From: an uncultured Clostridia bacterium
GTDB taxonomy: Bacteria > Bacillota > Clostridia > TANB77 > CAG-508
Assembly (NCBI GenBank): GCA_947631315.1
Contig: CANRLA010000061.1
Coordinates: forward strand, 1-8,380
Reading direction: 5' to 3'
Length of the DNA stretch: 8,380 bases
Shown: piece by piece, positions 1-6,978 of the stretch
How the letters are laid out: each line of letters starts with the position of its first letter
Position numbering within the stretch: the stretch's first letter is position 1
Notes under the pieces: model-generated
The model's input: only the letters and a program-made list of their open reading frames with translations
Told to the model about the DNA's origin: nothing
Databases searched by the model: none
Program-made: the position numbers and the translations under genes

Positions 1-531
1 TAAAAGTTCAATTTGATTTTCTACTTTTATCCATTGCTTGTTTTTGGTAACTCCTGGTCTATTTCCTACTTTAGCAACACTTCTTTTTGCTAAACTATTA
101 ATAAATGTTGATTTGCCTACATTAGGAATTCCTAGAATCATAACTCTTGCAGACCTTCCAATTCTTCCTTTTTGTATATATTTTTCTTCTACTTCTTTAT
201 AGGCTAGTTTTATTTGATTTATTACTTCTTTCAATCCTTTTCCTGTATTGGCTTCAACTCTAACACAGTTTATATTATTTTTTTTGTAATATTCTATCCA
301 TTCAGAAGTAACATTGTCATCTGCTAAATCTGCTTTATTTAATACAACTATTTTCTTTTTATTTTTAGAATACTCTTTTACATCAGGATTTTGAGAACTC
401 CTTGGGGCTCTAGCATCTAATATTTCTATTATTATATCAATTAATTTTAAGTCTTCTATTATTTGCTTTTTAGTTTTAGCCATGTGTCCTGGATACCAGT
501 TTATATTTGTCGAATTTTGTTGATTTTGCAT
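1..531 (-). CDS. rbgA: Ribosome biogenesis GTPase RbgA/YlqF (N-terminal part, cut by window edge)
   Basis: This is a circularly permuted GTPase that in Bacillota acts late in assembly of the 50S subunit. The 177 visible codons start at ATG 531-529 and run off the left edge. Seen: the family N-terminus NWYPGHMAKT (residues 11-20), the G4 motif NKAD (65-68), a G5-like segment EAN (93-95), then the P-loop G1 GIPNVGKST (134-142) and a G2-type PGVTK (159-163). G4 preceding G1 is the diagnostic permuted order. The G3 DxxG motif and the C-terminal RNA-binding domain lie outside the window. The start is chosen because AAAGGAAG ends 8 bases before the ATG. Upstream lies a degraded UbiA fragment rather than the usual rplS/lepB neighbours. 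Identification is firm; only the 3' end is unknown. Confidence 0.95.
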   Translation of the reverse strand, partial: MQNQQNSTNINWYPGHMAKTKKQIIEDLKLIDIIIEILDARAPRSSQNPDVKEYSKNKKKIVVLNKADLADDNVTSEWIEYYKKNNINCVRVEANTGKGLKEVINQIKLAYKEVEEKYIQKGRIGRSARVMILGIPNVGKSTFINSLAKRSVAKVGNRPGVTKNKQWIKVENQIELL

Positions 532-539
532 TTAAATCG

Positions 540-547
540 CTTCCTTT
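540..547 (-). promoter_or_regulatory. Ribosome binding site of rbgA
   Basis: AAAGGAAG on the minus strand lies 8 bases upstream of ATG 531-529. It supports this start over the out-of-frame ATG at 550-548. Confidence 0.7.
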
Positions 548-636
548 CATAAATTATTCGTACTTCTATTTCAATAACCCATATTTTTCTTGTAAGTTAT
601 ATTATCTTTCATACTTATTCTTCATAAACATATCTA

Positions 637-979
637 TTACTCTAGGTATAGTAATCCCATTAATAATAGTCCATATACTAAAATTAAGAACAATAATACT
701 TTATCTAAAAAGTACAACATCTACAGGATCACCAAAACTGTCTTGTTCGATTAACATACTATATCTCATACATATAATTATTACAAAAGGAACTGTGAGT
801 ATTAGATGATTGCTTTTTGATATTCCTATAGTCCACAAAGAATAAAATACTATTGTCATTGCTAAACACATATACATATTTTTGTCTAAAAATTCTTTAT
901 TGTAGTATTTTAATACTTTTCTAGTATTCTTATTTATCTTTATTATTTCATTTCTTCTCTTTCCAAGAACTAAGTAAAA
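637..979 (-). pseudogene. Remnant of UbiA-family decaprenyl-phosphate phosphoribosyltransferase (C-terminal third, frameshifted)
   Basis: Read on the minus strand, the translation begins FYLVLGKRRNEI and continues through NTRKVLKYYNKEFLDKNMY, FYSLWTIGI and RYSMLIEQDSFGDPVDVVL. These match my memory of the conserved C-terminal part of UbiA-type DPPR synthases, membrane enzymes that attach phosphoribose to polyprenyl phosphate. Only about 110 of roughly 290 residues remain. In the frame upstream of the fragment there is a TAA within 10 codons, and the coding sequence of the preceding membrane protein ends about 9 bases before the homology starts. After DVVLF the frame hits TAA; continuing in the +1 frame gives DKVLLFLILVYGLLLMGLLYLE and a stop. 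The slip lies in or just after a T5 run (CTTTTTAGAT), so one extra T is the simplest explanation. No start codon or ribosome binding site precedes it. It is best read as a dead gene fragment. The rest of the 532-983 interval holds nothing else I can support. Confidence 0.8.
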
Positions 980-983
980 TCTA

Positions 984-2678
984 TTAGATTTTATAGTATG
1001 TTAAGCTAAAATTCATTATTCTAACAAATCCTGGTATATTGAAACATAATAATAATACACAAATTGCTATCACTATTACTATTTTAACCTTTTTATTTTT
1101 TACCAGCTTGTTAAGTAGCATATATAATAATACTATATATGCCCATGAAAAATATAGTGAATATAATATTAGTCCGTTTTCTTTTGTCCCCCATCCAAAT
1201 AAACATAGTATAAAAAATGAGAAAACAACCCAACAAAATGATATAATACTTAGTTTTTCTTTTCTGTTTAAAATAAAGCTAATCATACACAATATTAAGA
1301 TTATAATTCCCACTATACATATGCTGTCAACTTTTAACATTTGATACGATGGCATTCCACTTGAATTATTTACCACATATGATGCAGGTGCTATAAATAT
1401 AGACTGCACAAAATATAGAAACTGTTTTAGTTTAATTGTGAAAGCTAATTTTGGGGCACTAAATCTTAAAAGCAAAACTAAATTTCTAAAACATTTTGTA
1501 AATACAGGCATTCTTCCAGACACAATCGTTATTACAACAAAAGCAATAAAGCATTTTAATACATTTTTTATCCAATATTTAAATGATTTGAATTTGCTTA
1601 TTATTGGAAATATTACTCCTGATGTTATCATTGTACCAACAGCACCAAGATATAGATAATTTGTTTCCATACAGTTTGTATAGTACACATATATAGCTAA
1701 TATTAGATAGAATAATGCAAATATATACTGTTCCATTATAAAGCTAAATATAATCATTGGGAATGTACAAAAGCTAAATATAATATACAATATTTTTCCG
1801 TTTTTACTTAAATTAAGCATTTTTGTAATCATATATACACTTAAACTTAAAAGTATAATTTGTATAGTATTTAGTAAAATAGCATAACTATTTGGTATAA
1901 AAAATAGCAATTCACTCAAAATATATGCAACAGTTGCAAAAGGATATGAGAATACACCAAATAATGGTTGCCTAATATCGTTTTCTGGCATATTTATATT
2001 TAAGTATGCATTATATCTAAATAAATAACTACTGTCTGAAGTATATATAACATCAAATAACATCTCATTATTTTTTTTATAATTTCTAGCATTATAAAAA
2101 GAAGTAGTACAATTATATATTACTGCTGTTAAGATGAATCCTATGATTGCTATAATAGTAATAATTTTTTTATCTACCTTTTCCATATTTTTATATATAG
2201 TATAAATCTTTGTACAAACTTTATCTATAAAAATATATACAAGTTGAACTAAAGCAGGTAATGATAGTATACTAAATATTAATAAAAACTTAGAATTTGA
2301 TAATTCATAACTAAAAACATTTTGCAAAAATTCTTTTGCGTACTTACTAACGTCATAAGTATACAAATGTATTATTTTTTCTACATATAGAGAAATAAAG
2401 ACTGCAAGCGATAATGTCTTATAGTTATATTCTTTAAAAGTATCCTTAAACACTTTAAAACTTAAAAATCCACCACTAATCCAAGATAGCATTAGTGTGA
2501 CAATTATTTCTATCTTGTTATTATTAAAAGAAAGTAAATAAGTTAGAAAAGGAAGTGAAATGCAAAATATAATTTTAAAGATAATCTGTTTATCTCTTAC
2601 TGTATTTATCATTTTCTGTGAAAATTTTCTCATTATTTTATTTTTCCTTTTTAATACATTGCTCATGCTCAATTTCAT
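984..2678 (-). CDS. Multi-pass membrane protein, GT-C glycosyltransferase-like (DUF6080-like by impression)
   Basis: This 564-residue integral membrane protein has a basic N-terminal tail (1-30) and about 13-16 hydrophobic segments, for example around 33-50, 57-74, 131-151, 171-188, 240-262, 265-285, 297-315, 375-388, 452-470, 478-496, 505-523 and 531-547. A long polar stretch follows the fifth segment (190-238) and holds DSSYLF (215-220) and DIRQPLFGVF (234-243). MEQYIFALFY (315-324) and GWGTKENGLILYSLYF (495-510) are further islands that look conserved. The layout of acidic residues in early loops among many helices fits GT-C enzymes using polyprenyl-phosphate sugars, but I see no decisive catalytic motif, so function is inferred only. 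A UbiA-type DPPR synthase remnant directly downstream fits a lost envelope-glycan pathway. It starts 4 bases after the stop of the upstream gene, with weak AAAGAA as ribosome binding site, so translational coupling is likely. An alternative start is ATG 2666-2664. Confidence 0.75.
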   Translation of the reverse strand: MKLSMSNVLKRKNKIMRKFSQKMINTVRDKQIIFKIIFCISLPFLTYLLSFNNNKIEIIVTLMLSWISGGFLSFKVFKDTFKEYNYKTLSLAVFISLYVEKIIHLYTYDVSKYAKEFLQNVFSYELSNSKFLLIFSILSLPALVQLVYIFIDKVCTKIYTIYKNMEKVDKKIITIIAIIGFILTAVIYNCTTSFYNARNYKKNNEMLFDVIYTSDSSYLFRYNAYLNINMPENDIRQPLFGVFSYPFATVAYILSELLFFIPNSYAILLNTIQIILLSLSVYMITKMLNLSKNGKILYIIFSFCTFPMIIFSFIMEQYIFALFYLILAIYVYYTNCMETNYLYLGAVGTMITSGVIFPIISKFKSFKYWIKNVLKCFIAFVVITIVSGRMPVFTKCFRNLVLLLRFSAPKLAFTIKLKQFLYFVQSIFIAPASYVVNNSSGMPSYQMLKVDSICIVGIIILILCMISFILNRKEKLSIISFCWVVFSFFILCLFGWGTKENGLILYSLYFSWAYIVLLYMLLNKLVKNKKVKIVIVIAICVLLLCFNIPGFVRIMNFSLTYYKI

Positions 2679-2682
2679 TTCT

Positions 2683-3927
2683 TTATTGATTACTATTAGG
2701 AATATGATTTTCTAGTGAATGTTCAGGTGCAGGTGGTTCTGTTCTTTCTAAATCACTTGCCATTTCATTTACTTCTTCTAATGTAACATTATCAAAGTCA
2801 GTATATTTTTTCATAACTTCACTTCTTAGAGTTTCTGAATCGATGTTATGTTTTTCTGCTGATTCATTTATAATTTCATTTGTTAAAGTAAATTCAGTTT
2901 TATCAGTTTCTAGCGTGTCCATAAGACGCTCTTGCTTTACTCTATATCCGTTATATGTTTGGTTTGGAATATTCTCAGCTACAATTTGGTCTTGATAGAC
3001 AGCTCCTCTACCGTAAAATATTGTCATAGAGCTTTTACCATCATCACATAATCCAATTATTTGGTCATTATCTACATCACTAGCTTTTGATTTAACCCTA
3101 AATCCAACTACTAGACTTGCTTCCTTAGATGTTCCATTTTCTTGAGTTAGTGATATTAATTGTGAGTTTTTAACTAGCTGAACTTTATCTTCTCCAATCT
3201 CTTCAGCATAACCTTTGGCATCAATTCCCATTAATTTATATCCGCCCATTGTAGTTTTTACTATTTGATAAGATACATAATTTCCACCAAGCACATCCCT
3301 CATGTTATAGTGTATACTAACTTTTTCATTTGCATCTATAGAATTGCCATTTAAAAGTTTTTGATCTATTTTTAGATTTTGATTTGCATCTATTGTTGCT
3401 GAGGCTTCTATTTCTTCTTTTGATAATCCTAATGATAAAGCTGTTTGTTCTACTTGTTTTTCTATACTTTTTAATTCTGATAATGATACTTTATCTTCAC
3501 TTTTATCAAGTGATTGTAATTCTGCAAGTTCTTCTTCCATCTCTGTAGTATCTACTCCAAGTAGTTTATATGCTTCAATTTTTTCTAAATCGATATCTAT
3601 CTTTTCTAAATCTTTATTGAAGTATTCATGCTTTTCTTCTTTATTTGCATTATCCATAATCTTTACATCAAAGACAATTTGACCATCTGATGTCAAATTA
3701 TAAGAAATATCTACTATTTCAATTTGACCACTTATAATTTCTTGATTTCTTTCTTTGTATATATTTTGAGAAATTGTATTGTAAGCATTTTCAAGTAAAG
3801 CAATTTGCTCCTTAGTTGTAAGTTGTTTGAAATCAATATCATTAGCTTTTACTTGATTATCATTGTTAATATTTACTTGAACACCATTATTTTGTATTTT
3901 ATTATTTGCTTGACCATTATTATCCAT
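2683..3927 (-). CDS. Acidic cytoplasmic protein of unknown function
   Basis: I do not recognise this 414-residue protein. It has no signal peptide or membrane segment. The N-terminus (1-30) is Asn/Gln-rich and low in complexity. Residues 31-125 look mixed alpha/beta, including SGQIEIVDISYNLTSDGQIV (66-85). Residues 126-175 are highly charged and probably helical or coiled coil (EMEEELAELQSL). Residues 200-335 look beta-rich (NYVSYQIVKTTMGGYKLMG, IIGLCDDGKSSMTIFYGRG). The tail 340-414 is acidic, ending in a Pro/Glu-rich stretch. The overall composition is strongly acidic. The start ATG 3927-3925 is preceded by an in-frame TAA, so it cannot be earlier; the likely ribosome binding site AGGGAG is rather far away (about 14 bases). 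It is the first gene of a probable operon with the membrane protein downstream (4-base gap), so the two may work together. Confidence 0.8.
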   Translation of the reverse strand: MDNNGQANNKIQNNGVQVNINNDNQVKANDIDFKQLTTKEQIALLENAYNTISQNIYKERNQEIISGQIEIVDISYNLTSDGQIVFDVKIMDNANKEEKHEYFNKDLEKIDIDLEKIEAYKLLGVDTTEMEEELAELQSLDKSEDKVSLSELKSIEKQVEQTALSLGLSKEEIEASATIDANQNLKIDQKLLNGNSIDANEKVSIHYNMRDVLGGNYVSYQIVKTTMGGYKLMGIDAKGYAEEIGEDKVQLVKNSQLISLTQENGTSKEASLVVGFRVKSKASDVDNDQIIGLCDDGKSSMTIFYGRGAVYQDQIVAENIPNQTYNGYRVKQERLMDTLETDKTEFTLTNEIINESAEKHNIDSETLRSEVMKKYTDFDNVTLEEVNEMASDLERTEPPAPEHSLENHIPNSNQ

Positions 3928-3968
3928 ATATTTAATTTATACTCCCTATATAATTTTTTCTATAAAAA

Positions 3969-3997
3969 ATTATAGCATAACGAAAATAATTAGTAAA
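3969..3997 (-). promoter_or_regulatory. Strong sigma-A-type extended -10 promoter for the 2683-3927 / 984-2678 operon
   Basis: On the minus strand, -35 TTTACT (3997-3992, 4 of 6 consensus bases) is followed by a 17-base spacer and a perfect -10 TATAAT (3974-3969) with a TGn extension (3977-3975). The -10 ends about 41 bases upstream of ATG 3927. This is the best promoter visible in the window and separates the operon from cysE. Confidence 0.75.
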
Positions 3998-4038
3998 CAA
4001 CCCAATTCGAGTTTTATACTACAATAAACTTAATTAAT

Positions 4039-4557
4039 TTATTCACTTATCATTTTTCCAAATTTAACAACTGTAGTATTTTTAGGAACATCTTTCAGTA
4101 CTGTTGCATTTGCACCTATTTTGGCATTATCGCCTATTTTAATTGGTCCTAGAATTTGTGCACCTGCTCCTATTAGCACATTGTTGCCTATATCAGGATG
4201 TCTTTTAAATTTATCTTTCCCTGTACCACCTAAGGTTACATTGTGATAGATTGTGCAGTTATCTCCAATAGTTGCCGTTTCTCCTATAACAACTCCCATT
4301 CCATGGTCTATAAAAAGCTTCTTTCCAATTTTGGCTCCAGGATGTATTTCAATTCCTGTAAAAAATCTTCCTATTTGAGAAATTAATCTAGCTAGAAAAT
4401 AAAACTTATGCTTATATAAAAAATGACTCAATCTATAACTTACTAAAATATGAAATCCTGGATACAAAATTATTACCTCTATTATGTTTTTACATGCAGG
4501 GTCTTTTTCTTTAATATTTTTTGCATCTTCAATAAATTCTTTTATAATTTTAAACAT
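4039..4557 (-). CDS. cysE: Serine O-acetyltransferase
   Basis: It makes O-acetylserine from L-serine and acetyl-CoA, the first step of cysteine synthesis, in the cytosol. Numbered from ATG 4557-4555 (172 residues): an N-terminal helical part (1-66) with YPGFHILVSYRLSHFLY (32-48), then left-handed beta-helix hexapeptide repeats from about 70 onward. EIHPGAKIG (70-78), DHGMGVVIGETA (84-95, with the presumed catalytic His85), NVTLGGTGKDK (106-116), RHPDIG (119-124) and IGAGAQILGPIKIG (129-142) are family signatures. It is shorter than the roughly 215-residue Bacillus enzyme: the usual GVPxxI tail is replaced by KFGKMISE, so the acceptor-loop/C-terminal tail that contacts cysteine synthase is absent or altered. 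A GTG at 4566-4564 is also in frame, but it lies inside AGGTG, which is a well-placed ribosome binding site for the ATG. No Cys T-box motif is visible in the 174 bases upstream. Confidence 0.93.
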   Translation of the reverse strand: MFKIIKEFIEDAKNIKEKDPACKNIIEVIILYPGFHILVSYRLSHFLYKHKFYFLARLISQIGRFFTGIEIHPGAKIGKKLFIDHGMGVVIGETATIGDNCTIYHNVTLGGTGKDKFKRHPDIGNNVLIGAGAQILGPIKIGDNAKIGANATVLKDVPKNTTVVKFGKMISE

Positions 4558-4563
4558 AATTTT

Positions 4564-4568
4564 CACCT
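4564..4568 (-). promoter_or_regulatory. Ribosome binding site that decides the cysE start
   Basis: AGGTG on the minus strand sits 6 bases before ATG 4557-4555. The GTG within it is an in-frame alternative start but has no ribosome binding site of its own. Confidence 0.65.
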
Positions 4569-4676
4569 ATAATAAATTATTAAAAAAATATTCATTAGGT
4601 TACTAATTTTAAAATTTTTTGTCTCTAATTAAATAAATATTTTATAAAGAACAGCTAACAAAAGAATTTATTTATA

Positions 4677-4746
4677 AATTTTATATTTTATATTTTAAAT
4701 TTTGTATTTTAAACTTTCTATTTTAAATTTTCTATTTCAAGTTTTC
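4677..4746. repeat. 14-bp tandem repeat, about 4-5 copies, spanning the uvrB stop codon
   Basis: On the plus strand, consecutive 14-base units are TATTTTAAATTTTG (4691-4704), TATTTTAAACTTTC (4705-4718), TATTTTAAATTTTC (4719-4732) and TATTTCAAGTTTTC (4733-4746). A weaker unit (11 of 14 matches) precedes them at 4677-4690. The last full unit lies over the final uvrB codons and its TAG stop (4734-4732), so the array probably arose by slippage from the gene's 3' end. Confidence 0.75.
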
Positions 4747-6707
4747 TAACTCTTTTATTTTGTCACGTACCTCTGCGGCTTTTTCAAATTCTAAGTTTTG
4801 AGCATATTTTATCATTTCATCTGTTAATTTATTTATAACTGTTTCTAAATCATCTTCTTGTCCAATATCTATAGACTTCGCGGTATCGTCTACTTCGTAA
4901 GATGCTTTTATTGTTTCTCTTATCTCTTTTTGTATCGTTTTAGGAGTGATATTATTCTTAATATTGTATTCTTCTTGAATTTTTCTTCTTCTATTTGTTT
5001 CAGAAATCGCTTTTTCCATAGATTCTGTAAGTTCATCTGCATACATTATAACTTTTCCATCAGTATTTCTAGCAGCTCTACCAATTGTTTGAATTAAGGA
5101 TCTTTCTGAACGTAAAAATCCTTCTTTATCAGCATCTAAAATTGCAACTAATGAAACTTCTGGAATATCCAATCCTTCTCTTAATAGATTTATTCCAACT
5201 AAGACATCAAATTTGCCCATACGCAAATCTCTTATTATTTCCATTCTTTCTAATGCTTTAATATCTGAGTGCATGTATCTTACTTTAATGTCCATTCCTG
5301 CCAAATACTTAGTAAGATCTTCTGCCATCTTTTTAGTAAGAGTTGTGACTAGTACTCTTTCATTTTGTTTTGTTCTTTCATTTATTTGTGCAATTAAATC
5401 ATCAATTTGATTTTCAACAGGTTTCACTTCAATTTTAGGATCTAGTAGTCCCGTTGGTCTTATAATTTGCTCAACTACTCTATCTTTTGAATGTTCTTTT
5501 TCATATTCTGCAGGTGTTGCACTTACAAATACTACTTGATTTATTCTTTTTTCAAATTCTTCAAATTTAAGTGGCCTATTATCAAAGGCTGATGGTAATC
5601 TAAAACCATACTCAACTAATGTTTCTTTTCTTGCTCTATCACCATTATACATTGCTCTTACTTGTGGTATAGTTGCGTGTGATTCATCAATTAAAAGTAG
5701 AAAATCTTTTGGAAAGTAATCAAAAAGTGTAAATGGACTACTTCCAGGCTCTCTACCACTAATATGTCTTGAATAATTTTCTATTCCTTGGCAAAATCCT
5801 GTTTCTTTCATCATCTCTATATCAAAGTTTGTTCTTTCTTCAATTCTTTGTGCCTCTAATAATTTACCTTTATCTTTGAAATATTTTATTCTTTCTTCAA
5901 GTTCTTCACTTATTGTTTTAATCGCTCTTTCCATTTTATCTTCAGTTGTAACATAATGTGAATTTGGGAAAATCATTACATGATTTCTAACACCCATTAC
6001 TTTTCCTGTTAATGGATTTATTTCTTCTATTTTTTGAATTTCATCTCCCCAAAAACTTATTCTAATAGCTGTTTCACTTTCATCTGATGGATATACCTCA
6101 ACTATATCTCCTTTGGCTCTAAAAGTGCCTCTCTTGAAGTCTAATTCATTCCTTGTATATTGAAGTTTTATTAATTTTCTCAATAATTCATTGCGTTCTT
6201 TTTCCATTCCTGGTCTTAAGGAAATAATCATATTTTCATAATCAATAGGGTCTCCTAAACCATAAATACATGAAACAGATGCTACTATTATTACATCTCT
6301 AGTTTCAAATAAAGATGCGGTTGCAGAATGTCTTAATTTATCTATTTGGTCGTTAATAGAGGCATCTTTTTCAATGTATGTATCAGATGACGGTACATAA
6401 GCCTCAGGTTGATAATAATCGTAATAGCTAACAAAATATTCTACATTATTGTTTGGGAAGAACTCCTTAAATTCGCTGTAAAGCTGTCCTGCCAATGTTT
6501 TGTTGTGTGCTAAGACTAATGTTGGCTTTTGTACTTCATTGATAATATTTGCCATTGTAAAAGTTTTTCCGAGAACCTGTAACTCCTAGAAGCGTTTGGA
6601 ATTTTTTGCCCTCTTTTATACCGATTTGCTAAATATTCTATTGCTTGTGGCTGGTCGCCAGTTGGCTTATAGTTAGATTGTAACTTAAATATAATAATCG
6701 CCTCCAT
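4732..6707 (-). CDS. uvrB: UvrABC excision nuclease subunit B, expressed across two +1 frameshifts at CGG
   Basis: UvrB is the DNA-helicase-like subunit that verifies damage handed over by UvrA and recruits UvrC in nucleotide excision repair. The product is read in three frames. Frame A (6707-6624, 28 codons) carries FKLQSNYKPTGDQPQAIEYL. After skipping the C of CGG (6623), frame B (6622-6572, 17 codons) reads GIKEGKKFQTLLGVTGS. After skipping the C of the next CGG (6571), frame C (6570-4732) reads GKTFTMANIINEVQKP to the stop. The joined protein has 657 residues, the normal length for UvrB. Joined-protein landmarks: Walker A GVTGSGKT (41-48), beta-hairpin YYDYYQPEAYVP (94-105, DNA strand separation), DESH (340-343), QTIGRAARN (539-547) and a C-terminal UVR domain (about 627-654). 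Nothing else in 613 codons is damaged. Start choice is uncertain (see the start-site entry). Downstream cysE may be co-transcribed. Confidence 0.93.
6569..6571 (-). other. uvrB frameshift site 2: in-frame CGG inside the Walker A codons
   Basis: The context on the minus strand is GGT TCT C GGA AAA ACT. In the frame set by site 1, CGG is the A-site codon; skipping the C gives G-S-G-K-T, the universal P-loop of UvrB. Without the shift no ATP-binding UvrB can be made. The base skipped is at 6571. Confidence 0.85.
6621..6623 (-). other. uvrB frameshift site 1: in-frame CGG
   Basis: The context on the minus strand is GCA AAT C GGT ATA AAA GAG. Skipping the C at 6623 turns LANRYKRGQKIP into LANGIKEGKKFQ, the expected UvrB sequence. 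Both uvrB sites have the form T-CGG and both restore a glycine. Confidence 0.85.
6690..6707 (-). promoter_or_regulatory. uvrB translation start region with misplaced Shine-Dalgarno
   Basis: The only ATG (6707-6705) has no ribosome binding site before it; instead the perfect GGAGG (6705-6701) overlaps it. The GGAGG is 8 bases before ATA (6692-6690) and 5 bases before ATT (6695-6693), both in frame. UvrB proteins normally begin with Met just before FKL, exactly where the ATA sits. Initiation at AUA/AUU, or at the ATG with six extra residues, are both possible. Confidence 0.5.
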
Positions 6708-6715
6708 TTTGCATA

Positions 6716-6735
6716 CTTAGGCTTAACAGCCTAAG
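6716..6735. promoter_or_regulatory. Perfect 8-bp hairpin in the uvrB leader
   Basis: CTTAGGCT and AGCCTAAG flank a 4-base loop. The arm nearest the gene ends 8 bases before the ATG at 6707 and 10 bases before GGAGG. No T-run follows on either strand, so it is not an ordinary terminator. It may be an operator palindrome or an RNA structure controlling access to the ribosome binding site; no regulator is identified. Confidence 0.5.
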
Positions 6736-6884
6736 CAAATTTGATACTAATTTGAATATTTTTCCTATTTTTGCTGAGACCATAAATAGTAATTACACGA
6801 ATTCGGTCACAAACTTTATATTTTTAAACTAAATAATACTAAATAAAATTATTTAAAACTACTTAATATTTTAGCATTTTTCTA

Positions 6885-6914
6885 TAAAAATCGCAAGGTT
6901 ATTTACCTTGCGAT
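6885..6914 (-). terminator. Rho-independent terminator after the 6979-8041 gene
   Basis: A perfect 10-bp stem, ATCGCAAGGT with ACCTTGCGAT (plus-strand arms 6890-6899 and 6905-6914), has a 5-base loop. On the minus strand it is followed by a T-run (TTTTATAG). It lies 65 bases beyond the stop at 6979 and only works in that direction. The rest of the 6708-6978 gap is AT-rich leader with no gene I can support. Confidence 0.88.
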
Positions 6915-6978
6915 AATTAAACTATTATTATTTAATTATAATAACTACTCTTTCTTTGTATGTTTCTACTCATATATC

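Noticed and set aside
700..720. The UbiA remnant frameshift as a fourth member of the CGG class
   Set aside because: There is no CGG; the slip is in or next to a T5 run in a gene already missing its 5' two thirds, so ordinary decay explains it.
507..809. Plus-strand open frame of 100 codons
   Set aside because: It is the antisense of the UbiA remnant and its leader; the minus-strand reading has clear family motifs and the plus frame has none.
1039..1659. Plus-strand open frames at 1039-1344 and 1438-1659
   Set aside because: They lie antisense to a 564-codon membrane protein gene, with no ribosome binding site or recognisable product.
4558..4731. Cys T-box or other riboswitch upstream of cysE
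   Set aside because: The interval is almost entirely A/T with no T-box sequence, specifier stem or terminator-antiterminator pair that I can see.
6516..6707. A separate 63-residue gene upstream of uvrB
   Set aside because: It is the UvrB N-terminus (YKPTGDQPQAIE) continued past the first CGG in the wrong frame; its last 35 residues are out-of-frame translation.
6780..6810. LexA/SOS box upstream of uvrB (around GAATTCG)
   Set aside because: It does not match the GAAC-N4-GTTC core of Bacillota LexA sites.
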